Made by a program: the position numbers and the translations under genes
In this document: positions 36,450 through 45,608 of the stretch, piece after piece
Numbering within the stretch: position 1 is the first letter of the stretch
Layout of the letters: every line of letters begins with the position of its first letter
Notes under the pieces: generated by a model
The model's input: the letters and a program-made list of their open reading frames with translations, nothing else
Told to the model about the DNA's origin: nothing
Database searches by the model: none
DNA from: Clostridiaceae bacterium OM02-2AC
GTDB lineage: Bacteria > Bacillota_I > Bacilli_A > Erysipelotrichales > Erysipelotrichaceae
Assembly (NCBI GenBank): GCA_003481775.1
Contig: QULU01000005.1
Location: 62,001-126,000, forward strand
Direction of reading: 5' to 3'
Length of the DNA stretch: 64,000 bases

Positions 36450-36463
36450 TTTATTCATAAAAA
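36450..36463. other. attR: right ICE-chromosome junction
   Basis: TTTATTCATAAAAA repeats attL. To the right, the interrupted minus-strand gene resumes. Confidence 0.85.
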
Positions 36464-37679
36464 TTTCATATCTATTAGAACATCGCCTAAAACAATTCAC
36501 ACACACTTTTACAAGCGGTTCTACCCCACCGTCATCATTTACTATTTTATTTTTTGAAAGATATGAATATGCAATTGTATTTCTCATCAAATTTGAACAT
36601 GCCAATACAGATATAGGAAATATTACCTTGCTACCGATTTCCAAAAATGGCGTATATTGAATATCAAACTTATAATCTATATTATACAATAACAAATCAT
36701 ATACTTCATCAACCTTTTGCTGATTTTTTAATAGCATAAAAAGAAAATCTTTCAAGTTTTCTTTATCCATTGAAGGAATTAAAGATTGAAGAATAACTTT
36801 TATATCTTTCTCGTTTTGATAAATGAATTTCTGAATATAATACATTATTCTAAAGAAACGTTGACAAAGAAGAATATCATAAGCATTACAATTTTGAGTT
36901 AGCTTTTTTTCATATAATTCATTCATATTCATACACATTTCCTTAGAGAAATGTTCTAATTCTACTGCTTCTTCTTTAAATAATTGAACTTTCCCTTCAA
37001 CCTTTTGCTCAGCTATCATATCCAGTAAAACGGTAGGAATTTCAAATCTATAACGAGTCAACATTCCGTTACTTATACGTTTGTATATTTTATCATCTAA
37101 TTCATCCACTATTAGTTTACTCACTGTTTCTAAATAGACATCTTCCTCATGGCTACTATATCTTTTAGCAAAAAAACGTATCCCTTGCATCTCCTGCTTG
37201 ATATATCCTAGTTGAATGCTCTTTTCAAGTGTTTCATCCTTGCTTCTTAGAATAATATTCTTACCTTCATTGTATATATCATAATCATAAAAATCAACAA
37301 GCAGTTCCAATTCCAAAACATAATTAATTTGACAAGCAAATAAAATAAGATTATCCATTTTATCTGAAATTATATATGATGCATCTACACAATAATTTTT
37401 TTCTGTTGATATCCCATATTTCTCAATATATTTATATAATAAATACGAAACTCCTTCCGCTATTTCTTCTTGTGAAAATGTACTTAATATATTGTAATCG
37501 TATCCTGTTTGAGTTTGTCCTCCTGAGAAAAAAAGCATATCAATATAGGCAAACAACTCCTTATGAAGGGAGGATTCAATACCAATACCCTGTATACGCT
37601 TTCTAATTCTCCCTTGATAATGATTTGCGATCTCCGTATCTATTTTTTTTCTGTTTTTTTGTAAAAAGACTCTAGCCAC
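36450..37679 (-). pseudogene. 5' part of the ICE-split gene, unknown N-terminal region
   Basis: The frame begins at GTG 37679 (MARVFLQKNRKKIDTEIANH) and reaches the attR repeat after about 408 codons. Reading on into the ICE adds only NKQSINF and a stop at 36432, so the natural C-terminus is at 12582-13226. The region just before the break, VNCFRRCSNRYEIFMNK, runs directly into KFKYKGKKGEIDVLV of the other piece. The N-terminal region is helical and I do not recognise it. It is very AT-rich. The start overlaps the preceding ORF by 40 nt. Confidence 0.8.
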
Positions 37680-38101
37680 TCTAACTCATATTTCTGTTTT
37701 AAATATTTATTATTTTTTTCTGAAAAACCGAGTACTTCTTTCTTAGATATTAGATAATCTAAATAATATCTAGCTTTAGTTTTTCCTTTATTTCCAAATA
37801 CTTTATAGCGAAATATTCCTTTTCTTCTAGCTTGACGAATTGCTTCATCTGGTTGCCAAATTGCAAAACAAATTATCGCTTTTAATACATTTTCTTTTGA
37901 TTCCAATTTAGAATTAGTAAGGACTTTCAATATATATTTTTTATCTCTATTAGATAATACGTTTTTTTGAGTTTTTAACTCATTATACATTTCTTCATTA
38001 AACAGACCCAAATCTATTTGATTCATTAAGTCTTCTATCTTCAAAATTTCACCTTCCTTAATACCTCTTCTCAAACCTGATATTTTAATTTCATTCTTCA
38101 C
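37640..38101 (-). CDS. Unknown protein, 153 aa, overlapping the split gene
   Basis: I do not recognise the protein. It begins MKNEIKISGLRRGIKEGEIL behind GAAGGTGA and is basic at the C-terminus (YLKQKYELEWLESFYKKTEKK). The last codons are GAA AAA AAA TAG, a heptamer A AAA AAA immediately before the stop; a -1 shift there continues into the 415-codon frame. It may therefore be the N-terminal domain of one long protein or a separate translationally coupled gene. It has the same AT-rich composition as the split gene. Confidence 0.65.
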   Translation of the reverse strand: MKNEIKISGLRRGIKEGEILKIEDLMNQIDLGLFNEEMYNELKTQKNVLSNRDKKYILKVLTNSKLESKENVLKAIICFAIWQPDEAIRQARRKGIFRYKVFGNKGKTKARYYLDYLISKKEVLGFSEKNNKYLKQKYELEWLESFYKKTEKK

Positions 38102-38303
38102 TCGAAAGATCCAACTCGCCCTCCGTAGTCATTCTTGCAACCTTTCTAAAAGCCAAATTCTAATCTCTATATCCATCATAGCATAATTTCTCAAACTTAG
38201 ATACCATGGTGACATCCGACTTGGCACAGTTCTTTGAATTTCAGCACTTAAAAATAGCTCTTTTTTCGTAAAATTCTGATGACATCACGGTGAAGGGGTA
38301 AAT
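38102..38303. other. Intergenic stretch with a degenerate copy of the ssrA-flank sequence
   Basis: No gene is seen. GGTGACATCCGACTTGGCAC at 38208-38227 matches 18 of 20 bases of the sequence at 38355-38374, which spans the ssrA terminator. This could mark an old integration boundary. Confidence 0.45.
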
Positions 38304-38368
38304 AAAAAAGTTGGACAAATCATCGAATAAGCCTTTATTTATCGGCTTTTTTTCGATGACATCCAACT
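38304..38368 (-). terminator. Terminator of tmRNA
   Basis: On the minus strand a long stem AGTTGGA..TCATCGAA..AAGCC / GGCTT..TTCGATGA..TCCAACT is followed by six Ts. It begins 14 nt after the tmRNA CCA end. Confidence 0.85.
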
Positions 38369-38381
38369 TGGCACTTTTATT

Positions 38382-38763
38382 TGGTGGAGGTGAGGAGAGT
38401 CGAACTCCTGTCCAGAAACAGCCCCACGTACAGACCTCTACAGTTTAGTCCATGATAATTAAGACATCAGCAGGTCATGAACATCCGCTGATGAATGTGC
38501 CTGAAGAATTTTCGTGAATCTGATCTCAGGCAAACCAGATTCCTTATCCCTTGCGTCTTACGCGCACATCCACATGGTCAAGGAAGAAGCATGCAGAGGC
38601 GGCTGCGAACCTATATCGGTTATTAAGCAGCGAAAGCCATTCTCTGGTTTCCACCAAAGAGGTTAGCTAATTTAGTTTTTCCGTTTAAATTTAATTGGTT
38701 ATTACGTAACCACTCGACTGCAGTCTGTACCAGACATATCCCTGTCGAAACCAGTACACCCCC
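38382..38763 (-). ncRNA. ssrA: tmRNA
   Basis: tmRNA rescues stalled ribosomes. The ends form a tRNA-like acceptor: 5' GGGGGTGTACTGG... and 3' ...CACCTCCACCA with CCA encoded. TTTCGACAGGG follows the 5' end and GAGTTCGACTCTC forms the T-arm. The internal frame reads about GKTKLANLFGGNQRMAFAA followed by two TAA stops, so the tag ends in the usual AFAA-type degradation signal. The exact resume codon is uncertain. It is 382 nt and lies next to smpB. Confidence 0.95.
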
Positions 38764-38780
38764 GGTTTTCAGGCATTGAT

Positions 38781-38809
38781 AGTTTACCACAAAATACCGC
38801 AAACTACAA
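38781..38809 (-). promoter_or_regulatory. tmRNA promoter
   Basis: The minus strand has TTGTAG, a 17-nt spacer and TAAACT, ending 18 nt before the mature 5' end. Confidence 0.65.
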
Positions 38810-38840
38810 TGCCGTTTGCTTTTTTGGCGAAATTCACAAG

Positions 38841-39296
38841 CTAATACTGATTCTTCATCGCCTTTTCAATCTCACGCTTGGCATCTTTTTCCTTTTGAAC
38901 ATTGCGCTTATCATGAAGATCCTTTCCCTTTGCCAGAGCAATCTCCATTTTCGCCATTCCTTTTTCCAGATAAACAGAAATCGGAATCACCGTGTAGCCC
39001 TTCAGCTTGACCTTTTGCTGAAGCTTACGGATTTCTTCCTTATGCAGAAGCAGCTTTCGGATTCTGGTTTCATCATGATTGAACCGATTGCCAAACTCGT
39101 ATCCCAATATATGCATTTCCTTCACAAACGCTTCATCATTTGTAAAGCTGATATACGCATCACGAATTTGCACATGCCCCTGACGAATGGATTTGATTTC
39201 CGTTCCCTGCAAAACCAGTCCGGCTTCAAAGCGTTCCTCTAGAAAATATTCATGTGAGGCCTTTCGGTTAAATACAATAATTTTTCTTCCTGCCAT
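38841..39296 (-). CDS. smpB: SsrA-binding protein SmpB
   Basis: SmpB delivers tmRNA to stalled ribosomes. The 151-aa protein starts MAGRKIIVFNRKASHEYFLEE and has GLVLQGTEIKSIRQGHVQIRDAYISF and the KGKDLHDKR tail typical of the family. The gene is directly upstream of ssrA in the same direction. Confidence 0.98.
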   Translation of the reverse strand: MAGRKIIVFNRKASHEYFLEERFEAGLVLQGTEIKSIRQGHVQIRDAYISFTNDEAFVKEMHILGYEFGNRFNHDETRIRKLLLHKEEIRKLQQKVKLKGYTVIPISVYLEKGMAKMEIALAKGKDLHDKRNVQKEKDAKREIEKAMKNQY

Positions 39297-39310
39297 GCCT
39301 GTGTTCCTTT

Positions 39311-40474
39311 CTAATATACAATCTTCACTTTATCATTCATAACCTTGTTCACAAGATTTATGTAAAATTCCCTTGTATTATCCTGCTGATACTGCGTCGT
39401 CAGTGTGTGACGTGCAGCCAGTTCATTCGTATAGTCCTTCAGAGTATATGTGCGAAAGAATGAGAAATTTCCTTCAATATGTGTAACAGTTGGAAGAAAT
39501 TCCACATTTTTAAAGCTCACATCCCCATTCGTCCTATTGTAGGACAAGGTCCAGCTCGCCATCCCTCCCAGCATATTCTCGTGGTCATCCTGTGCAGACA
39601 GGAAATTGCCAAGTGAATAGATTACAAGGGTTTGATTACCGTCTTTTCCTGTCACATAATCCATCGGCTGTATGACATGCGGATGCTCACCGATAATGAC
39701 ATCAACACCCAGATCACTCAGAAGCTGCGCAAGCTCTTTCTGTTCCTCATTCGGCTCGAAGGAATACTCCGTTCCCCAATGCATACTCACGATCTGGACG
39801 TCGCTGACCTTCTTCAGCTTTTCCACATCACGCTTTATTTTATCCTTATCAATCAGATCAACCATGAACTCCTTTCCGCTTGGAAGCACATAGCCGTTTA
39901 ACCCATAGGTATACCCGAGGATTCCAAAGCGGACATCCTTACGTGTAATTACCTGCAGCTGCTCACTTTCCTCTTTTGTCGCATGACTACCGGTCACCTT
40001 AATATCCGGATGGTGCTTTTTCATGTAAGCCAGCTGATTCAAAATCCCCTGTACACCGGCATCCAGTGTATGGTTGCTGGAGGCTGCCATCCAGTCAAAG
40101 CCTGCATCCGCAACGGCATCCAGCACCTCATAAGGTCCGTTAAAGGACGGATAATGACTCAGCCCCAGCTCCGTGCCGCCGCAAATCGTTTCCTGATTGA
40201 TATAGGCGATATCCGCCTTACGTGTATAACGGTTTGTATGCTCGTAAATATCCTTGAAATCATAGGTGCCATCACCCTTGGCATTATAATGAAAAATTGC
40301 ACCGTGAATCAGATTATCCCCCACAGCGACAAAGGACACATCGCGAATATCATCTGCTTTTTCTGTCTTTACGACAGGTGCGGCCTCCTGTTTCTGCTTT
40401 TCCTTCGCACTGCTTTCCCCCGAACAGCCTGCTATAAGCAGCACACACCCCAAAACAATCCATAATTTTTTCAT
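39311..40474 (-). CDS. CapA-like metallophosphatase-fold lipoprotein
   Basis: The 387-aa protein starts with a lipoprotein signal (MKKLWIVLGCVLLIAGCSGE; Cys17). It has the PGA_cap/CapA domain: FVAVGDNLIHG, INQETICGG, MAASSNHTLDAGVQGI, SMHWGTEY, IGEHPHVIQP and YSLGNFLSAQ, the metal-binding blocks of this metallophosphatase-like family. Such proteins are linked to poly-gamma-glutamate synthesis or export in capsule-forming bacteria, but no other cap gene is nearby, so the substrate is open. It sits between rnr and smpB. Confidence 0.9.
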   Translation of the reverse strand: MKKLWIVLGCVLLIAGCSGESSAKEKQKQEAAPVVKTEKADDIRDVSFVAVGDNLIHGAIFHYNAKGDGTYDFKDIYEHTNRYTRKADIAYINQETICGGTELGLSHYPSFNGPYEVLDAVADAGFDWMAASSNHTLDAGVQGILNQLAYMKKHHPDIKVTGSHATKEESEQLQVITRKDVRFGILGYTYGLNGYVLPSGKEFMVDLIDKDKIKRDVEKLKKVSDVQIVSMHWGTEYSFEPNEEQKELAQLLSDLGVDVIIGEHPHVIQPMDYVTGKDGNQTLVIYSLGNFLSAQDDHENMLGGMASWTLSYNRTNGDVSFKNVEFLPTVTHIEGNFSFFRTYTLKDYTNELAARHTLTTQYQQDNTREFYINLVNKVMNDKVKIVY

Positions 40475-40492
40475 ACGCTTTCCCTCTATACG

Positions 40493-42625
40493 CTACCGGG
40501 ATGCCTTCTTACGCTGCCGCTTTTTCTTCTCTACAACCTCAAAGTCAACCTCTCGTTTGAAACGATCCGCTCCACTGCACTTTACGCGCACCTTTTGCCC
40601 CATTTTATACACCTTGGCAGTATGTTCGCCAATCAGTGATTTCGTCATTTCATCGTAATGATAATAATCATCCGTAAGAGATGTCACATGCACAAGACCC
40701 TCTACCGTATTTTCCAGCTCCACAAACATCCCGAATTTGGTGATACCACTGACAACACCGTCAAATATATGTCCGACATAGCGCTCCATGTACTGCGCTT
40801 TTTTCATGTCGTCCACTTCCCGTTCCGCATCAACCGCATTGCGCTCCCGCTCACTTGCCTGATTTGCAGCAGCCTCACACCAAAGCTCATCCCGCTTCAT
40901 GCGTTCTGCATCATCACTGGAAGTAAAGATATAACGTCGAAGCATACGGTGAACTACCAGATCCGGATACCGACGAATCGGTGATGTAAAATGCAGATAA
41001 TTTTTCAATGCCAGACCAAAATGTCCAATACAGCGATTATCATAGCGTGCCTTCTGCATGGCCCGCAGCATAAAGCTTGATAAAACAAAATAATTTTCCT
41101 GACCTCTGGCCTCATTCAACAGACTCTGCAGCTGTGCAGGGTAAACATTCTGTATACCACCCTGAAAATTATAGCCGAGTGACTTTGCAGTAGCAGCGAA
41201 ATCACGCATTTTCTTAGGCTCCGGAGCTTCATGTATACGATACATGGAAGGAACCTCCATCCATTTCATATGCATTGCGACACATTCATTGGCAGCTATC
41301 ATGAAATCCTCAATGATCCGCTCACTCTCACCGCGCTCCCGCAATACAATATCTGTCGGATTTCCTTTTTCATCTACAAGGATTTTCGCCTCTCTGGTAT
41401 CAAAATCAATCGCTCCAAGACGCTCTCTTCGCCGCCGAATGATACCGGAAAGCACCTTCATGTCCAGACACATGTTCAAAAGATGCGGATATTCCTTCTG
41501 TGCCTGCATATCTCCCGCAAGAATCGCATTGACCTTTTTATACGTCATTCGCTCATCACTGCATATAACGGAGGGGTAAATTTTATAGCTTGCGATTTCT
41601 CCCTTTTTATCAATATCCATACAGCATGTCAGCGTTAGACGGTCCACTCTTGGATTCAGGGAACAGATACCATTGCACAGTGCATGAGGCAGCATCGGCA
41701 CCACACGGTCAACCACATAAACTGAGGTTCCCCGCTCATAAGCCTCCTGATCAATGGCACTTCCCGCCCGTACATAATGAGAAACGTCCGCTATATGAAC
41801 ATACAATCGATAGCCTTTATTGTTATTCAGCTTTTCCACAGATATGGCATCGTCTAAATCCTTGGCATCCTCTCCATCTATGGTAATGGTCAGCAGCTTT
41901 CGCAAATCCTCGCGCTGCGCGATTTCCTCCTCATGGATGGTTTCCGGTATCCGCTGTACCTCCTGCATAACATCCTCAGGAAACTGCGGATCGATATCCT
42001 TTTCCAGTAAAACGGATAAAATATCAATCCCCGGATCATATTTATAACCGATTTCTTTTTCAATATGACACTTCAGTACCGTGCCATAGCTGTCAATTCC
42101 AAGCAGAACCTTGGAATCATTCACAAGACGGAAATCATCGAAGTTTGTTATTCTAACCTTGCGGTAATTCAAAAATGCATCTGACAGAAAATATTTTCTG
42201 CCCTCTTTGATTTTTACGGTTCCCACCAGCTGCTTGACGCTGTGCTCTAGAACCTCAATTACTTCGCCTTCAACACTCTTGTCATTGTTTGTCCATGTCT
42301 TTGCATAAACAACATCCCGATCCATGCCGAGTCCCAGATGGTCTCTTCCTATATAGAAGCTGGTCTCCGCTGTCTCCACAAAGCCGAAGCCTTTCGGATT
42401 GATGCGAAGCGTACCTGTAACATATCCCAGCTCCTCACTTGTGAAATAACGCTCCTTGGCGTCTCTTGCGAGTATATGCTGTGCTTCCAGATCATTTAAC
42501 AGCTTCATCAGCTGTGTGAAGGATGCACTGTCTTCCATATCCAGGGCTCTTGAAAGCTGCGCCGCATGCATACCTCGATAGCCGTTTCCATGGATCAGCG
42601 CAAGCAGTTCTTCTTTTTTATTCAT
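40493..42625 (-). CDS. rnr: Ribonuclease R
   Basis: This 3'-to-5' exoribonuclease degrades structured RNA and acts with tmRNA in stalled-message decay. The 710-aa protein has an N-terminal HTH (LLALIHGNGYRGMHAAQLSRALDM), cold-shock domains, an RNB catalytic core with TIDGEDAKDLDDAISVE (metal-binding aspartates), and an S1 domain (GHIFDGVVSGITKFGMFVELENTVEGLVHV) with a basic tail. It lies downstream of secG and upstream of capA/smpB/ssrA, a common Bacillota arrangement. Confidence 0.97.
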   Translation of the reverse strand: MNKKEELLALIHGNGYRGMHAAQLSRALDMEDSASFTQLMKLLNDLEAQHILARDAKERYFTSEELGYVTGTLRINPKGFGFVETAETSFYIGRDHLGLGMDRDVVYAKTWTNNDKSVEGEVIEVLEHSVKQLVGTVKIKEGRKYFLSDAFLNYRKVRITNFDDFRLVNDSKVLLGIDSYGTVLKCHIEKEIGYKYDPGIDILSVLLEKDIDPQFPEDVMQEVQRIPETIHEEEIAQREDLRKLLTITIDGEDAKDLDDAISVEKLNNNKGYRLYVHIADVSHYVRAGSAIDQEAYERGTSVYVVDRVVPMLPHALCNGICSLNPRVDRLTLTCCMDIDKKGEIASYKIYPSVICSDERMTYKKVNAILAGDMQAQKEYPHLLNMCLDMKVLSGIIRRRRERLGAIDFDTREAKILVDEKGNPTDIVLRERGESERIIEDFMIAANECVAMHMKWMEVPSMYRIHEAPEPKKMRDFAATAKSLGYNFQGGIQNVYPAQLQSLLNEARGQENYFVLSSFMLRAMQKARYDNRCIGHFGLALKNYLHFTSPIRRYPDLVVHRMLRRYIFTSSDDAERMKRDELWCEAAANQASERERNAVDAEREVDDMKKAQYMERYVGHIFDGVVSGITKFGMFVELENTVEGLVHVTSLTDDYYHYDEMTKSLIGEHTAKVYKMGQKVRVKCSGADRFKREVDFEVVEKKKRQRKKASR

Positions 42626-42698
42626 AGCTCATCAGCCCTCCTTTTTTCCTATATCAATATTATACCATTAAAAAAAGACCTTAGACGGTCTTTCTTGC

Positions 42699-42929
42699 TT
42701 ACTTAACAATACGAATGATTATAACAAGAGCGAAAAACACGATTCCTGTCACTAAAGTGACATTGGACATGACTTTTTCAGAGCCACGTTCCTTAACGTT
42801 TGCGAACAGGTTCAGCCCTTCACTACCACCGAAGGCGCTTCCCAACCCGTCAGATTTTCCGCTTTGTAATAAGGAGAGTATTATTAAAACGACCGCTGCA
42901 ATCATCAGTAAGGTGTCTAAAATGCCCAT
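42699..42929 (-). CDS. secG: Preprotein translocase subunit SecG
   Basis: The 76-aa protein has two membrane helices (LLMIAAVVLIILSLLQSG and VTLVTGIVFFALVIIIRIV) flanking the glycine-rich SecG loop with GLGSAFGGSEGLNLF. SecG aids SecYEG-dependent export. It starts behind AAAGGAGG and leads the rnr-capA-smpB group. Confidence 0.95.
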   Translation of the reverse strand: MGILDTLLMIAAVVLIILSLLQSGKSDGLGSAFGGSEGLNLFANVKERGSEKVMSNVTLVTGIVFFALVIIIRIVK

Positions 42930-43368
42930 AATAATCCTCCTTTCTCAATACGTTCTTAATCATTATAACAAACACTTGCCCAAAAAACAATTTATTTTTT
43001 TGGAAAAGGATAGGATTCTGCTTACTGTAAATGCCCCTATTCATCAATATAGCATAAGATACATCATAAAATTGCCATATTGCAAAGAAGAAATCGAATC
43101 ATGGCAAACAACAGTCATGAGATTTTTAATGCTTTGTGCAGGCTCTCCTAGAGTATAACCGACGAATTGTAAAGGATTCTTATAATCACAAAGATCAGTG
43201 GTACAAGGTCATGTAGAATGGATTATCATATGCTGTTATGAGGAGGAAGAAATAGTGCAGCAGCGCCTTACGCTTTGATCTTGCACCGCTTTATTTTATA
43301 CGTAACAGAGTATCTTTCCATAAAGAGCAATCGTGCGTACATACAGCACATACCTCAGGAAGCTCGTT
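42930..43368. other. Intergenic stretch upstream of secG
   Basis: I see no supported gene. It should hold the secG promoter, but no clear consensus pair was found. Confidence 0.4.
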
Positions 43369-43494
43369 ATGAACCTACCATTTTACAAGCAGAGTAATTG
43401 GCGAATGCCGCTGTGTCTGCCGATGGAGCAATTTCTTCCTCAAGAACATTCTAGACAGCTTGTTAAAGAACGTCTTAAACAAGGCTTTCGCTGA
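43369..43494 (+). pseudogene. 41-codon frame, possible transposase N-terminal remnant
   Basis: The frame reads MNLPFYKQSNWRMPLCLPME...FLPQEHSRQLVKERLKQGFR. The PLCLPMEQFLPQEH segment vaguely recalls the start of IS1182-type transposases, after which the frame stops. There is no ribosome-binding site and no inverted repeat was seen. This is a weak call. Confidence 0.25.
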
Positions 43495-43514
43495 TATTCA
43501 AAAGCTTCCACTGC

Positions 43515-45350
43515 TCACATAATGTAGGGAACACTGACGACGGAGACATTCCGTTTTTTGCTCAGCTGCAGTTTCAGCTGCATGGAGGTCTGGTTATGAA
43601 GCGCATGGAACCGTTTCTTCTTCATAACAAACTGCGGCAGAATCACCGTTACACTCTCCTTCTTTTTCAGGTTCTTCTGTGCCTCCTCAACATGCTGTAC
43701 AATCATTTCATTCACATTACGATAAGGGGCATCCTCAATAACAAGAGGTATATCCAAATGCATCTGCTGGTACAGCTTCTTCAGCTTAGCGGTCGCCTCA
43801 GCACTTGTGTTCACATGATAGAATTCCATCTGCTTCACCTGCAATGAGCAGGCATAATGATATGCCTTTAGGAAGCTGCGGTTTATAGTACCAACAGGCA
43901 GTATAACTTTTCCACCACTCTGCATTCCATATGGCTGCAATTCATCAGCAGAGCGGATTTTCAGACTCTCCCGAACGTAATGATAATGCCGGTGTATCCG
44001 CTCCATGATATACACTAGAATCGGAATACAAAGCAAGACGATCCATGCGCCATGCAGAAATTTACTAGCCGCAATAATCACACAGGTGATGCCGGTAATC
44101 ATCATGCCGGTACCGTTGATCAGTGCCTTATGCCTCCACTTTCCTTCCTTTCGTTTGATCCAGCGCACAAACATTCCGGCCTGAGACAAGGTGAAGGAAA
44201 GAAACACGCCAACCGCATACAGCGGCATCAGAAGATGTGAGGATGCATGGAAATAGACAACCAGGGCAGCAGACAGGAAAAACAGCAGCAGAATACCATT
44301 GGAGAAGCTTAAGCGGCTTCCCCTTGCCATAAATTGTCTGGGCACAAATCCATCTCTTGCCAGTATGGACAGCAGCAGAGGCAAATCGGCAAAGGCTGTA
44401 TTCGCAGCCATCGTCAAAATTACAGCCGTCGTAATCTGAACCAGATAGAATAGCAGGGTACCGTTTCCAAATACCGCTTCCGCAATCATGGCGATAACTG
44501 TCACGTTTGCATTCGGTACGATATGGTACAGGGACGCAAGAGCAGAAATTCCCAGAAAAATCACAAAAACCAGACCAGCCAGAAGATACAGCACTCGCTT
44601 CGCGTTTTTCTGTGCCGGCTCACGGAAATTCGGAATCCCGTCACTCACTGCCTCCACACCGGTCAGTGCCGTGCAGCCGTTGGAAAATGCCTTCAAAAAC
44701 AACAGCAGACTTAAATTCTCCACGGTCTGCGGCATCGTTGTCGAAACCGCCGGGACTTCATGAAAAATCAGCACCTTTACAAATCCGGTAATAATCAGCA
44801 GCAGAATCGTAAAAATAAACAGATAGGTCGGAATACCGAACAGAACACTGCTGTCTTTCATCCCTCGCAGATTGCCAATCGTAAGTAGTGTGATAATGAG
44901 CAGCGCAATCCCAGTACGAACGGACAGCAGCTGCGGAAAAGCAGAGGTGATGGCTGCTGTTCCTGCACAGACACTGACAGCTACCGTCAGAACATAATCT
45001 ATGGCCAGAGAGGATGCGGCAATCAGGCCGAAAATTTTCCCCAGATTATCACTGGCAACTATATAGGAGCCACCACCCTGCGGATAGTAGCTGATTGTCT
45101 GCCGATAGGAAAACACAAGGATAAAGAGCAGGAATACAATGGCAAAGCCTACCTTCATCAGCGGGCCATAGGAAGCCATGCCCATAACCGGGATCAACAC
45201 CATCAGAATTTCCTCACAGGCATAGGAAACAGATGAAATCGCATCACTTGATAAAACAGGAAGACCCCATATTACGCTAAATTTCTCATGATCAAGCGCA
45301 TCACTGCGCAGGGATTTTCCCAGCACAATATGCTTTATTTTTTTTAACAT
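43515..45350 (-). CDS. KimA-like APC family potassium transporter
   Basis: The 611-aa protein has about 12 membrane helices and a cytoplasmic C-terminal domain of about 150 aa. It shares characteristic blocks with Bacillus subtilis KimA (YdaO): LSSDAISSVSYACEEILMVLI, SYRQTISYYPQGGGSYIVAS, LKAFSNGCTALTGVEAVSDGIP, and the closing VILPQFVMKKKRFHALHNQTS. KimA is a high-affinity K+/H+ symporter controlled by c-di-AMP. I did not see a c-di-AMP riboswitch upstream. The alternative is a general amino-acid permease. Confidence 0.8.
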   Translation of the reverse strand: MLKKIKHIVLGKSLRSDALDHEKFSVIWGLPVLSSDAISSVSYACEEILMVLIPVMGMASYGPLMKVGFAIVFLLFILVFSYRQTISYYPQGGGSYIVASDNLGKIFGLIAASSLAIDYVLTVAVSVCAGTAAITSAFPQLLSVRTGIALLIITLLTIGNLRGMKDSSVLFGIPTYLFIFTILLLIITGFVKVLIFHEVPAVSTTMPQTVENLSLLLFLKAFSNGCTALTGVEAVSDGIPNFREPAQKNAKRVLYLLAGLVFVIFLGISALASLYHIVPNANVTVIAMIAEAVFGNGTLLFYLVQITTAVILTMAANTAFADLPLLLSILARDGFVPRQFMARGSRLSFSNGILLLFFLSAALVVYFHASSHLLMPLYAVGVFLSFTLSQAGMFVRWIKRKEGKWRHKALINGTGMMITGITCVIIAASKFLHGAWIVLLCIPILVYIMERIHRHYHYVRESLKIRSADELQPYGMQSGGKVILPVGTINRSFLKAYHYACSLQVKQMEFYHVNTSAEATAKLKKLYQQMHLDIPLVIEDAPYRNVNEMIVQHVEEAQKNLKKKESVTVILPQFVMKKKRFHALHNQTSMQLKLQLSKKRNVSVVSVPYIM

Positions 45351-45608
45351 AGCTACTCCCTCGATTTCTATAAAACAGGCAGAGATATATCTGCTGACAT
45401 CATTTTATGCTTCCTGCAAAAATAGTCAATTCGTACACAGGTTTATTTAGATAAACTTTAGATACGATAGATTTTCACAAAAAAAGATAGAAATTTATTA
45501 TAGAAAAGCTAGAAATCCTTGTGATATGCGTGTATGAAGCTATGCATTCATACGATGAGGGCGATCGTCTTTTGAAGCCTTCTGTCCTTTGTTTTATCGT
45601 TTGGGATA
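45351..45608. other. Intergenic stretch between the permease and eno
   Basis: AT-rich sequence upstream of the permease; no riboswitch or gene was recognised. Confidence 0.4.

Larger units (their letters stand above)
13227..36463. mobile_element. Tn916-family integrative conjugative element (about 23.2 kb) with tet(M)
   Basis: Gene order and protein sequences match Tn916: orf23, orf22, orf21 (coupling ATPase), orf20 (relaxase), orf19, ardA, orf17-13 (transfer channel), tet(M), orf9, orf7, orf8, xis, int. Extra cargo is an LPXTG-type adhesin, a Mom-like gene and a 132-aa gene. The 14-bp sequence TTTATTCATAAAAA is present at both junctions (13227-13240 and 36450-36463). The deduced target reads TTTTTTATTCATAAAAA, the T-rich/spacer/A-rich form favoured by Tn916 integrase. 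The element interrupts a gene on the minus strand. All core modules appear intact, so it is probably transferable (inference). Confidence 0.95.

Noticed and set aside
45351..45608. Possible c-di-AMP riboswitch upstream of the KimA-like gene
   Set aside because: The expected conserved blocks were not found.
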